Shown piece by piece: positions 45,722 to 53,517 of a DNA stretch of 64,000 nucleotides; position 1 is the first letter of the stretch, and each line of letters starts with the position of its first letter. Source of the stretch: Ureibacillus composti (GTDB lineage: Bacteria > Bacillota > Bacilli > Bacillales_A > Planococcaceae); assembly GCA_030348875.1 (NCBI GenBank), contig JAUCEP010000002.1, positions 1,691,001 to 1,755,000 of the forward strand, written 5' to 3'. A model generated the notes under the pieces. The model saw only the letters and a list, made by a program, of their open reading frames with translations, was not told the DNA's origin and did not search any database. Both the position numbers and the translations under genes were made by a program.

Positions 45722-46921
45722 ATGAATTTTACAGGAGAATTACGTATACCAAATGTTATTCATTATGGAAAAGACAGTCTTTCCAAATTGGGGAAAGAGG
45801 CAAGTAAGTTAGGATCAAAAGCATTGTTAATTAGTGACAAGCCTATGAATGATTTAGGGTATGTGAATCAGATCATTGAATCTCTTCAAAAAGAAAATAT
45901 TCACACAACTATATACTTAGGCGTGGACTCAGAAACAAAAGATACTCATGTTGAAGAGGCTTTGGCTATTTTTAAAGAGCAGAGCTGTGATTTAATTGTT
46001 GCTCTAGGCGGAGGAAGCTGTATTGATGCAGCGAAAGCAGTCGCTTTATTGGCTACAAATGAAACTGAATTAATTGAATATGTGGGCGGGAAGAAAGAAA
46101 TAGAAAATGATCTCGTTCCAGTCATCGCTATTCCAACAACAGCTGGTACAGGGTCTGAAGTAACGGATGCGCTCGTTGTAACGCATACAACGAAAGATAT
46201 CAAAATGATGATTAAACAACCTAAAATAACTCCAAAGGTTGCGATTGTTGATCCAATATTGACGCAATCAGCTCCAAAAATGTTGACTGTTGCAACGGGG
46301 ATTGATGCACTATGCCATGCATTAGAAGCATATATTTCACGCAAGTCACATCCTTTGACTGATACTCTAGCGTTGTCCTCAATTAAATTAATTGTTGAAA
46401 ACATTCAACGTGTATATGTTGATGGAAAAGATTTAGAAGCGAGATCGCAAATGGCTTTAGCTTCAATGCAAGCTGGAATTGCTTTTTCAAATTCATCTGT
46501 ATGTCTAGTTCATGGGATGTCTCGTCCGATTGGTGCGCTTTTCCATGTACCACATGGAATTTCAAACGCCATGCTTTTATCAGCCGTATTAGATTTTAGT
46601 CTAGAAAGTTGTACTGAAAAACTTGCTCAAATTGGAAGAGCTATTTTAGAGAACGTGGACACGGATTCTGATGACGTAGTAGCCGAAAAAACGGTTTTGT
46701 ATATTAAACAACTATGTGTTGAATTAGGTATTCCTAATCTTAAAGCATGGGGAATTAATGATGAACAATTTGAAAACTCATTAGAAAAAATGGCTACAGA
46801 TGCGCTAGCTAGTGGAAGTCCTGGAAATAACCCACGAATTCCTACCAAAGAAGAAATAATCGATCTTTATCGAGTTGCTTTTACTTATGACTATAAAAAC
46901 GTGAAAGTTCTAAATGGATAG
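45722..46921 (+). CDS. Iron-containing alcohol dehydrogenase
   Basis: This 399-residue group III alcohol dehydrogenase oxidises a primary or hydroxy-acid alcohol with NAD(P). NAD binding is shown by VALGGGSCIDAAKAVA and AIPTTAGTGSEVT. The iron ligands are in AIVDP, GIDALCHALEAY and HGMSRPIGALFHVPHGISNAM. Related enzymes act on 4-hydroxybutyrate, lactaldehyde or diols, and the exact substrate here is not readable. AGGAGG precedes the ATG. It leads a four-gene plus-strand cluster ending with a GntP permease. Confidence 0.9.
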   Translation: MNFTGELRIPNVIHYGKDSLSKLGKEASKLGSKALLISDKPMNDLGYVNQIIESLQKENIHTTIYLGVDSETKDTHVEEALAIFKEQSCDLIVALGGGSCIDAAKAVALLATNETELIEYVGGKKEIENDLVPVIAIPTTAGTGSEVTDALVVTHTTKDIKMMIKQPKITPKVAIVDPILTQSAPKMLTVATGIDALCHALEAYISRKSHPLTDTLALSSIKLIVENIQRVYVDGKDLEARSQMALASMQAGIAFSNSSVCLVHGMSRPIGALFHVPHGISNAMLLSAVLDFSLESCTEKLAQIGRAILENVDTDSDDVVAEKTVLYIKQLCVELGIPNLKAWGINDEQFENSLEKMATDALASGSPGNNPRIPTKEEIIDLYRVAFTYDYKNVKVLNG

Positions 46922-47052
46922 TATTGAACCGATGAAGGGACATTGCTATATTCTTTAGTACCCTAGGTTATATTACTTTAGTTTCATAGATTGGGAGTAA
47001 AGTCTTTAGCAATTATTGTGATAGCTAGATGAGTACTAATAGATGATCAAAA

Positions 47053-47066
47053 TGTAAACGCACTCA
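47053..47066 (+). promoter_or_regulatory. cre-like site in an inverted repeat
   Basis: TGTAAACGCACTCA differs at one position from the CcpA site consensus TGWAANCGNTNWCA. It overlaps the right arm of a TAGATGAGT/ACTCATCTA inverted repeat (47026-47070) between the iron alcohol dehydrogenase and the next gene. Confidence 0.4.
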
Positions 47067-47118
47067 TCTATTAAATATTTAATTTTATACTACTTGCCAC
47101 ATGAGGAGAGATAGAAAA

Positions 47119-48021
47119 ATGAGTGAAAACATTAGACTTGGATTTATAGGATTAGGAAATATGGGATTTCCAATGTCAGAAAATTTAATTAAAAGCAAGT
47201 ATACAGTGTATGGTTTTGACATTAATCCAACTGCTATTAGTAAATTTAAAGAACTAGGAGGACAAGTATGTCAAAGCATTAAAGAAGTAGTTCAGCAAGT
47301 AGACGTGCTATTCCTTAGCTTGCCTTCACCAGCTATTGTTGAGAAAACATTTTATGAAGAAGGAATTATTAAGTATAGCCCTGAAGGTTTAATGATTATT
47401 GATACAAGTACAGTAAACCCTGAATTGAACCGTACTATATTTAATGTTTGCCAAGAAAATAACTTAAAGTACTTAGGAGCTCCAGTTAGTGGTGGTGTAA
47501 TTGGTGCTGTTAATGCAACCCTAACTTTTATGGTTGGAGGGCCAAAAGCATACTTTGATGAAGTACTTCCATTATTAAATGTTTTAGGGAAAAACTTGTT
47601 CCACGTAGGTGAAAGTCCAGATAGTGGTACGGTAATTAAGTTAATCAATAACTTGATGATTGGCTTCTATACTCAGGCTGTTGGAGAGGCTTTAACTCTT
47701 GGTGAAAACATGGGCTTAGATCATGAACGTATGTTTGAGATCTTAAGTGTAAGCTATGGTCAAAGTAGAATTTATGAAAGAAACTATAAAGAATATATAG
47801 CAGAAAATAACTATGAACCGGGCTTTACTACGAATCTACTATTAAAAGATTTAAAGATTGCTAAGCAAATGGCTGAGGAATGTAAAGTGAAACTGCCTAT
47901 TGGGGAGCAACTAGTAGACTGGTATACAAAGATAGCAAATGAAGGCTACGGAGATAATGATATGTCTGCTGCTTACTTAATGACGAAAGATCTAGCAAAA
48001 AAAGCAATAGAAATCAAATAA
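47119..48021 (+). CDS. NAD(P)-dependent beta-hydroxyacid dehydrogenase
   Basis: This 300-residue enzyme belongs to the 3-hydroxyisobutyrate / tartronate-semialdehyde reductase family. It shows the Rossmann motif GFIGLGNMGFPMSENL, the substrate loop GAPVSGGVIGAVNATLTFMVGG and the catalytic lysine in VIKLINNLMIG. The ATG at 47119 is chosen because GGAGAG lies 9 bases upstream; ATG 47101 is also open but lies before it. With the aldehyde dehydrogenase that follows, it would interconvert a hydroxy acid and a semialdehyde. Confidence 0.88.
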   Translation: MSENIRLGFIGLGNMGFPMSENLIKSKYTVYGFDINPTAISKFKELGGQVCQSIKEVVQQVDVLFLSLPSPAIVEKTFYEEGIIKYSPEGLMIIDTSTVNPELNRTIFNVCQENNLKYLGAPVSGGVIGAVNATLTFMVGGPKAYFDEVLPLLNVLGKNLFHVGESPDSGTVIKLINNLMIGFYTQAVGEALTLGENMGLDHERMFEILSVSYGQSRIYERNYKEYIAENNYEPGFTTNLLLKDLKIAKQMAEECKVKLPIGEQLVDWYTKIANEGYGDNDMSAAYLMTKDLAKKAIEIK

Positions 48022-48044
48022 ACGACGAGAATAGGAGAATTACT

Positions 48045-49520
48045 ATGAGCCAAACAACTACTTTAAATAAATTCTATAACATTATTGGGGGTCAATCTGT
48101 ACCTTCATCTTCAGGAGAAACATTCATTGTCGAAAACCCAGCAAATAAAGAAATGAAACTTGGAGTATTCCAACAATCTACTGAAGCAGAATTAAATCAA
48201 GCAGTTCAAGCTGCAAAAGAAACATTGCCTGCATGGAAAAATGTAGCTGCACCTTCACGTGGACAATATGTTTATAGAGCAGCACAATACATTGAGGATC
48301 ATGCAGAAGAATTTAAAGAGCAATTGATTCTTGAGGTAGGAAAATCATATAAAGATGCTGATGCAGAAGTAATTCGTACGATTAGAGCGATGCGCTTTTT
48401 AGCAGGTGAAGCTGAAAGATTAAAAGGAGAAACAATTCCATCTTGGGACGCAACTGTGCGAGGATTTACGAAACGCGAACCAATTGGTGTAGTTGGTGTC
48501 ATTACTCCATGGAATGTGCCTCTTGCTATTTCTGCTTGGAAAATTGCGACTGCATTAGTATGTGGATGTACGGTTGTCTATAAGCCTGCAAGTATTACAC
48601 CAGTAGTAAGCTATAAATTAATGGAAGCTTATGAGTCTGTTAATCTACCAGCAGGAGTTATTAATATTGTAACTGGATCTGGTTCAGTGATCGGAAATGC
48701 GATGGCAAAACATAAAGATATTAATGCGATTACTTTCACAGGTTCTAATCCAGTTGGAAACCAAATCAATCAAGTGATAGCTAGTAGAGGAGCTCGCTTC
48801 CAAGCTGAAATGGGTGGAAAAAATCCTTTTGTCGTATTAGAAGATGCTGATTTAGAACTAGCGACAACTCATGCAATTGAAGGTGGATTTGGAGAAAGTG
48901 GTCAACGTTGTACAGCTACAAGCCGAGTAATCCTACTTAAAGGAATTGCTGATCAATTTGTTGAGCTACTTGTTGAAAAGGTGAAAAATCTTAAGGTAGG
49001 AAATCCACTGAACCCTGAAAATCAGATGGGTCCAGTTGCTGAGGAAAAGGCGATGAATGAAATCCTGAATTATATTGAAATTGGGAAGCAAGAAGGGGCT
49101 CAATTACTTACAGGAGGCCACCGCTTAACTGATGGGGAACTAGCTAAAGGATATTTTGTTGCTCCAACAATCTTCCGTGGGGTTACTCCAAAAATGACGA
49201 TTGCTCAAGAAGAAATCTTTGGTCCGGTGATCAGCATTATGGAAGTAGACACTTATGAAGAAGCTCTTGAGTGGGCTAACGATATTGAATATGGTCTTTC
49301 TTCTACAATCTATACGAATGATATGGGGAAAGCTCTGCACTTTATCGACAATATCCAAGCTGGATTCACTCATGTAAACATGATGACGATGTATAGTGAG
49401 CCTCATTTCCCATTTGGCGGTATTAAGGGTACTGGTCTTGGCGGATTTAGAGAGCAGGGAAGTGTAGGAATCGACTTCTTCACTGAATGGAAAACTGCAT
49501 ATCTTAAGTCTCAAAGTTAA
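48045..49520 (+). CDS. Aldehyde dehydrogenase, ketoglutarate-semialdehyde type
   Basis: The 491-residue NAD(P)-dependent aldehyde dehydrogenase has TPWNVPLAISAWKIATAL, the catalytic Glu in AEMGGKNPF and the catalytic Cys in FGESGQRCTATSRV. The GQRCTATSR form is typical of alpha-ketoglutarate-semialdehyde dehydrogenases such as B. subtilis YcbD, used in sugar-acid catabolism. It lies 23 bases after the beta-hydroxyacid dehydrogenase. A sugar-acid or diacid semialdehyde is the likely substrate. Confidence 0.88.
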   Translation: MSQTTTLNKFYNIIGGQSVPSSSGETFIVENPANKEMKLGVFQQSTEAELNQAVQAAKETLPAWKNVAAPSRGQYVYRAAQYIEDHAEEFKEQLILEVGKSYKDADAEVIRTIRAMRFLAGEAERLKGETIPSWDATVRGFTKREPIGVVGVITPWNVPLAISAWKIATALVCGCTVVYKPASITPVVSYKLMEAYESVNLPAGVINIVTGSGSVIGNAMAKHKDINAITFTGSNPVGNQINQVIASRGARFQAEMGGKNPFVVLEDADLELATTHAIEGGFGESGQRCTATSRVILLKGIADQFVELLVEKVKNLKVGNPLNPENQMGPVAEEKAMNEILNYIEIGKQEGAQLLTGGHRLTDGELAKGYFVAPTIFRGVTPKMTIAQEEIFGPVISIMEVDTYEEALEWANDIEYGLSSTIYTNDMGKALHFIDNIQAGFTHVNMMTMYSEPHFPFGGIKGTGLGGFREQGSVGIDFFTEWKTAYLKSQS

Positions 49521-49693
49521 ATCTAGTATTTTTAAACGAAAATGAGTTAAATCCGGTGAAAGCATATGGAATACACACCATTAACTGAATTGATTTAAAA
49601 ATACATTTTATTAATCCCAGTAAAACTATCATTATTCCATACGGGCCATGTCTATAATTCTAAGTGGCTCGTATGGATAAGTAATAGTTAAAG

Positions 49694-49707
49694 AGAAAAC
49701 GCTTACA
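49694..49707 (+). promoter_or_regulatory. cre-like site upstream of the GntP permease
   Basis: AGAAAACGCTTACA matches the CcpA site consensus TGWAANCGNTNWCA except at the first base. It is 90 bases before the permease start. Confidence 0.5.
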
Positions 49708-49796
49708 AATGTGCTCAAGATAACTGAGGAGTTATTATTCAGGTTGATTGAAGCATTCAAAGAATATACCTATAAAATTAAAGAAGGTGCTAAATA

Positions 49797-51248
49797 ATGG
49801 ATCTAATTATTATACTACTAGCGCTAGGACTTCTTATGTTGATTGCTTATCGAGGATTCTCGGTTATCTTATTCGCTCCACTTTGTGCATTGCTTGCAGT
49901 TATATTAACGGAACCGAATTATGTATTACCGTTCTTCTCTAATATCTTTATGCAAAAAATGGTTGACTTTATTAAAATGTACTTCCCTGTGTTCTTACTC
50001 GGGGCAATTTTCGGAAAAGTAGTTGAGATGTCTGGAGTAGCTGAATCAATCTCCAAATCAATCGTGAAAGTGGTTGGAGCAAAAAGAGCTATTTTAGCAA
50101 TTGTCATGATGACGGCTATCTTAACTTATAGTGGCGTAAGTGTGTTCGTTGTAGCCTTTGCCGTTTATCCATTTTCGGTAAAATTATTCCAAGAAGCAAA
50201 TATTCCAAAAAGATTAATCCCTGGTACTATTGCTTTAGGAGCGCTTACCTTTACGATGGATGCTTTGCCAGGAACACCTCAAATACAAAATGTTATCCCT
50301 ACATCGTATTTTAAAACAGATATTTATGCAGCCCCGACTCTTGGTATTATTGGTGCAATCTTTGTATTTACATGTGGGATGCTATATTTAGAATCACGTA
50401 GACGGAAAGCACATGCAAACGGTGAGGGATACTTAGGTTTTGCAGATGACGCATCGTTAGCTCAAAAGGAAATGGCTGCAACTGCAGATATTTCTATTTC
50501 TCAAATTGAGGAAAATAAAACTGATTCCATTCATTGGGCGCGACAGTTGTTGGCATTTTTACCTTTGATTCTTGTAGGAGTAACAAATAAATTTTTCACT
50601 GCCACTCTTCCAAAGTGGTATCCAAATGGTTTTGATTTTGCTAGCATTGGGATGGAGTCTTTCGGTAAGATTGAAATTTCCAGTGTAGTTGGGATCTGGT
50701 CTGTAGAATTAGCCCTTGTCATTGGAATTATCGCAAGTATTTGCTTTAATTGGAGTGCGGTTTTTGAGAATTTTAAAGTAGGCGTCAACCAAAGTATTGG
50801 TGGAGCTTTACTAGCAGCCATGAACACAGGTGCTGAATATGGCTTTGGTGGTGTAATTGCAGCACTTCCTGGTTTTGGTATTGTTCGTGATGGGATTTCA
50901 CAGACATTTACAAACCCGTTAGTAAACAGTGCGGTTACAACGAATGTGTTAGCAGGGATTACGGGCTCTGCTTCTGGAGGGATGGGTATTGCATTAAGTG
51001 CCATGGGTGAGCAATATATGGCAGCTGCAACTAAATACAACATTCCACCAGAAGTTATGCACCGAGTTATATCCATGGCCTCAGGCGGTATGGATTCTTT
51101 ACCGCATAATGGAGCCGTTATTACAATACTTGCGGTAACAGGAATGACACATAAACAATCTTATAAGGACATATTTGCCCTTACAATCATTAAAACACTA
51201 GCATGTTTCTTCATCATCTTAGTGTACAGTCTTACAGGGCTTGTATAA
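49797..51248 (+). CDS. GntP-family hydroxy-acid permease
   Basis: This 483-residue protein has about 12 to 14 transmembrane segments and resembles GntP/H+-symporters for gluconate and other hydroxy acids. It has MDLIIILLALGLLMLIAY at the start, FPVFLLGAIFGKVVE, PGTPQIQNVIPT and a Gly/Ser-rich ITGSASGGMGIALSAM loop. The ATG is preceded by GAAGGTG. It overlaps by one base (TAATG) a 28-codon frame from 49711 (GTG, no clear ribosome site) that could be a coupling peptide. It probably imports the substrate of the preceding dehydrogenases. Confidence 0.9.
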   Translation: MDLIIILLALGLLMLIAYRGFSVILFAPLCALLAVILTEPNYVLPFFSNIFMQKMVDFIKMYFPVFLLGAIFGKVVEMSGVAESISKSIVKVVGAKRAILAIVMMTAILTYSGVSVFVVAFAVYPFSVKLFQEANIPKRLIPGTIALGALTFTMDALPGTPQIQNVIPTSYFKTDIYAAPTLGIIGAIFVFTCGMLYLESRRRKAHANGEGYLGFADDASLAQKEMAATADISISQIEENKTDSIHWARQLLAFLPLILVGVTNKFFTATLPKWYPNGFDFASIGMESFGKIEISSVVGIWSVELALVIGIIASICFNWSAVFENFKVGVNQSIGGALLAAMNTGAEYGFGGVIAALPGFGIVRDGISQTFTNPLVNSAVTTNVLAGITGSASGGMGIALSAMGEQYMAAATKYNIPPEVMHRVISMASGGMDSLPHNGAVITILAVTGMTHKQSYKDIFALTIIKTLACFFIILVYSLTGLV

Positions 51249-51355
51249 TAAGCGGATTGGAATACGTCCTTGGGAAAATAAAGTCTAGTTAATAAAATTA
51301 AACTTGATAGAGTAATTAAATATGGTTTTTAATGCTTTAAAAAACGTAATAGTTT

Positions 51356-51396
51356 AAAACCAGTATCCGCCTAAAAGTGGATTCTGGTTTTTTATT
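51356..51396 (+). terminator. Rho-independent terminator of the first catabolic operon
   Basis: AAAACCAGTATCC pairs with GGATTCTGGTTTT and is followed by TTATTTT. Confidence 0.8.
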
Positions 51397-51482
51397 TTGG
51401 TTACTTATATTTTTTTCAAACCATGCGATTTGGAACGCATAGATTGTCATCTAAATGAAAACGCTTCGGCATGCTCATCTAG

Positions 51483-51560
51483 TCTTCTACGGATTCAAAT
51501 GTGACAGCTTCAGCTAGTAAAGGAATAGTAGTAGCTGGAGCTATTACAAAACATTTCTGA
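51483..51560 (+). pseudogene. Possible C-terminal remnant of a lost gene
   Basis: A 25-codon open stretch reads SSTDSNVTASASKGIVVAGA and ends ITKHF before TGA. The residue usage looks like real protein, but the frame is closed by TAG at 51480-51482 and no start exists. It sits after the GntP terminator, so it could be the tail of a decayed gene. I do not recognise the family. Confidence 0.3.
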
Positions 51561-51592
51561 AAAACACAGGTTGTAACTTGTATTTTCTCAGA
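51556..51592 (-). terminator. Possible terminator of the LuxR-type regulator
   Basis: TCTGAGAAAATACA on minus pairs, with wobbles, with TGTGTTTTTCAGA, followed by a short T-rich stretch. It begins just after the regulator's stop codon. Confidence 0.35.
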
Positions 51593-51594
51593 CC

Positions 51595-52290
51595 TCAATT
51601 CAAAATCCCATGTTGATACAAAAACGCAACAGCATGTGTACGATTAGACGTATTGGTTTTATCCATGACATTTTTAATATATTTCTTAATTGTTGTTTCA
51701 CTAATTTCTAATAAACTGGAGATTTGCTTGGAGCTGTAACCGACCGCCAAACACTTCATAACTTCAAATTCACGTTTGGATAGTTTGATCGAATTGTTTT
51801 CATCAAAACTTAAGTGCTTGACGAAGAGCTCACCGATTGTTCGACTAAAATCTTTCGCCTCTACTAGCAATTGTTGTTGGAAAATTGATTTGAATTTGGT
51901 ACCTAGGAAATAGCCGATTACCACCTGATTAAATAAAACAGGTACTACAAGAAGGGCATTGTTTTTTTCAGAAACAACATATTTTCTTGTAATTTTTAAA
52001 TGATAATTATTCCCTTCGAAATACTTTGGACATTGTGCATGAATTGCCTCAAAAATTGCAGGAATAGTTGTGACATCATCACGAATCGACATAATATTTT
52101 TGATCTCATAATCTGCGATTGAAATGATTCCCTCAGCTAAATGATCGATAGGAGAATATCTAAAAAGTAAAGCTTCTTCTAAAGAGAAGGTAGAAAGAAA
52201 TACCTCCATTAAATCCTGGATTTTTTGAGCTTGACTATCGATTGTTTTGATTCTCTCAATATCATTTTTCCAACTACTCTGTTTGATCAA
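51595..52290 (-). CDS. LuxR-type transcriptional regulator
   Basis: This regulator of about 231 residues ends in a LuxR/GerE helix-turn-helix: IKLSKREFEVMKCLAVGYSS, KQISSLLEISETTIKKYIKN. The N-terminal region is GAF-like in size and helix pattern, with a hydrophobic pocket stretch NALLVVPVLFNQVVIGYFL. The frame is open upstream to 52527, but the N-terminal Phe-rich part is an artefact: a TTG at 52290 has AAGGAGAGG before it. It is divergent from the esterase operon and lies between both catabolic operons, which share a promoter block, so it is their probable regulator. Confidence 0.85.
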   Translation of the reverse strand: MIKQSSWKNDIERIKTIDSQAQKIQDLMEVFLSTFSLEEALLFRYSPIDHLAEGIISIADYEIKNIMSIRDDVTTIPAIFEAIHAQCPKYFEGNNYHLKITRKYVVSEKNNALLVVPVLFNQVVIGYFLGTKFKSIFQQQLLVEAKDFSRTIGELFVKHLSFDENNSIKLSKREFEVMKCLAVGYSSKQISSLLEISETTIKKYIKNVMDKTNTSNRTHAVAFLYQHGILN

Positions 52291-52417
52291 ATACGGACAC
52301 CTCTCCTTGTGAAATGAGTTATCAAAACATGAACTTGGAACGAAATCTAGCGAAAAGTATACAAATTGGAGAAAAAACAAACTAAAAGTAGGTAGTGAAC
52401 TATAGAAAAGTAGGAAT

Positions 52418-52448
52418 ATATTTCGAAAGTTAAGAAAATTATAATAGT
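52418..52448 (+). promoter_or_regulatory. Conserved promoter block of the second catabolic operon
   Basis: The same 31-base block as at 45588-45618, with about three differences. It contains a perfect TATAAT (52440-52445) and no -35 consensus. It is 49 bases before the esterase ATG, in the intergenic region shared with the regulator gene. Confidence 0.65.
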
Positions 52449-52451
52449 TTT

Positions 52452-52465
52452 TGTAAGTGTTTTCA
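52452..52465 (+). promoter_or_regulatory. cre-like site downstream of the promoter
   Basis: TGTAAGTGTTTTCA has one mismatch (C to T in the central CG) to the CcpA site consensus. It lies just after the -10 element, a position where CcpA would block transcription. Confidence 0.4.
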
Positions 52466-52496
52466 AATTTTCTTATACGAAAAAGGGGGAAACAAA

Positions 52497-53438
52497 ATGG
52501 CAAATTTAACTGAAAAAGCAAAAGCATATTTAGAGAACTTTTATAATGGTCCTAAGATTGAATCCTTTGATCCAATTCAGCTAAAAGAAATCTTAGCACA
52601 AGCTCCTGTTCCGCCTCAAGATGACCTACCAAATATTCATCAAATTGAAGAGCGTTTTATTAAAGCAAAAGACGGCGAAGAAATTCGTCTTCGTATTTAT
52701 ACACCAGAAGGAGAGGGACCATTCCCTGTTTTAGTTTATTACCACGGTGGTGGCTGGGTAATCGGTTCAGTTGAAGGATTTGAAGCGGCAAACCGTTTAG
52801 TCGCAACGGAAGGGAATGTGGTGGTTGTGTCGGTCGACTATCGTTTAGCACCTGAAAATCCATATCCAACACCAATTGAAGATTGCTATGCTGCACTTGA
52901 ATGGGTAGCTGCAAATGCTGCTGAAATTAAAGGGGATGCATCCCAAATTTCGGTTGGTGGGGATAGCGCAGGTGGAAACTTATCTACTGTTGTTGCGAAA
53001 AAAGCTTTAGATAATAATGGTCCAACGATTCAATCTCAAATTCTAATTTATCCTGTAACAAATTTAGAGTTTGAAACAAATTCATATAATCAGTTTGCAG
53101 AAGGATTCGGACTAGACCGTGATCTAATGAAGTGGTTTGGCATTCATTACGTAGGAGATGAAAAACTATACAATGAGCCAGATGTTTCTCCTTTAAAATA
53201 TGATTCTGTTCAAGGATTACCTCCTGCAATTGTGATTGCTGCAGAAAATGATGTTTTATTAGATGAAGGAAAGGCATATGCAGAGAAATTAAAACAAGAT
53301 GGTGTAGAGGTTCAATATGAGCTAATTCCTGGTGTTATACACGGTTATTACAGCATCATGCCGTTCTTTGCGGATGAAACAAAACAAACTGTACAACTGA
53401 TCGTAAATTTCTTAAATAAGGTTAAGCAAGAAGCGTAA
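52497..53438 (+). CDS. Alpha/beta hydrolase, hormone-sensitive-lipase family esterase
   Basis: The 313-residue esterase has the HSL-family oxyanion motif YYHGGGWVIGS at about 82, the nucleophile elbow VGGDSAGGNLS at about 157, an acid region AENDVLLDEGKAYA and the catalytic histidine in GVIHGYYSIM. It is soluble, with no signal peptide. It starts the operon and probably hydrolyses the ester or lactone formed by the downstream monooxygenase. AAAAGGGGG lies before the ATG. Confidence 0.9.
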   Translation: MANLTEKAKAYLENFYNGPKIESFDPIQLKEILAQAPVPPQDDLPNIHQIEERFIKAKDGEEIRLRIYTPEGEGPFPVLVYYHGGGWVIGSVEGFEAANRLVATEGNVVVVSVDYRLAPENPYPTPIEDCYAALEWVAANAAEIKGDASQISVGGDSAGGNLSTVVAKKALDNNGPTIQSQILIYPVTNLEFETNSYNQFAEGFGLDRDLMKWFGIHYVGDEKLYNEPDVSPLKYDSVQGLPPAIVIAAENDVLLDEGKAYAEKLKQDGVEVQYELIPGVIHGYYSIMPFFADETKQTVQLIVNFLNKVKQEA

Positions 53439-53517
53439 TTCGGAAAAAGAAAAGAGGGAGAGGGGATTATCTCGCTTTTTAAATAAAAAATAGACCAAAA
53501 CGAGGGGAGATCATTTG

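Noticed and set aside
49711-49797. 28-codon frame overlapping the GntP start by one base
   Set aside because: The TAATG overlap is suggestive of coupling, but GTG has no ribosome site and the permease has its own.
52291-52527. N-terminal extension of the LuxR-type regulator
   Set aside because: It is Phe-rich, overlaps the esterase start and its promoter block, and a TTG with a strong ribosome site lies at 52290.
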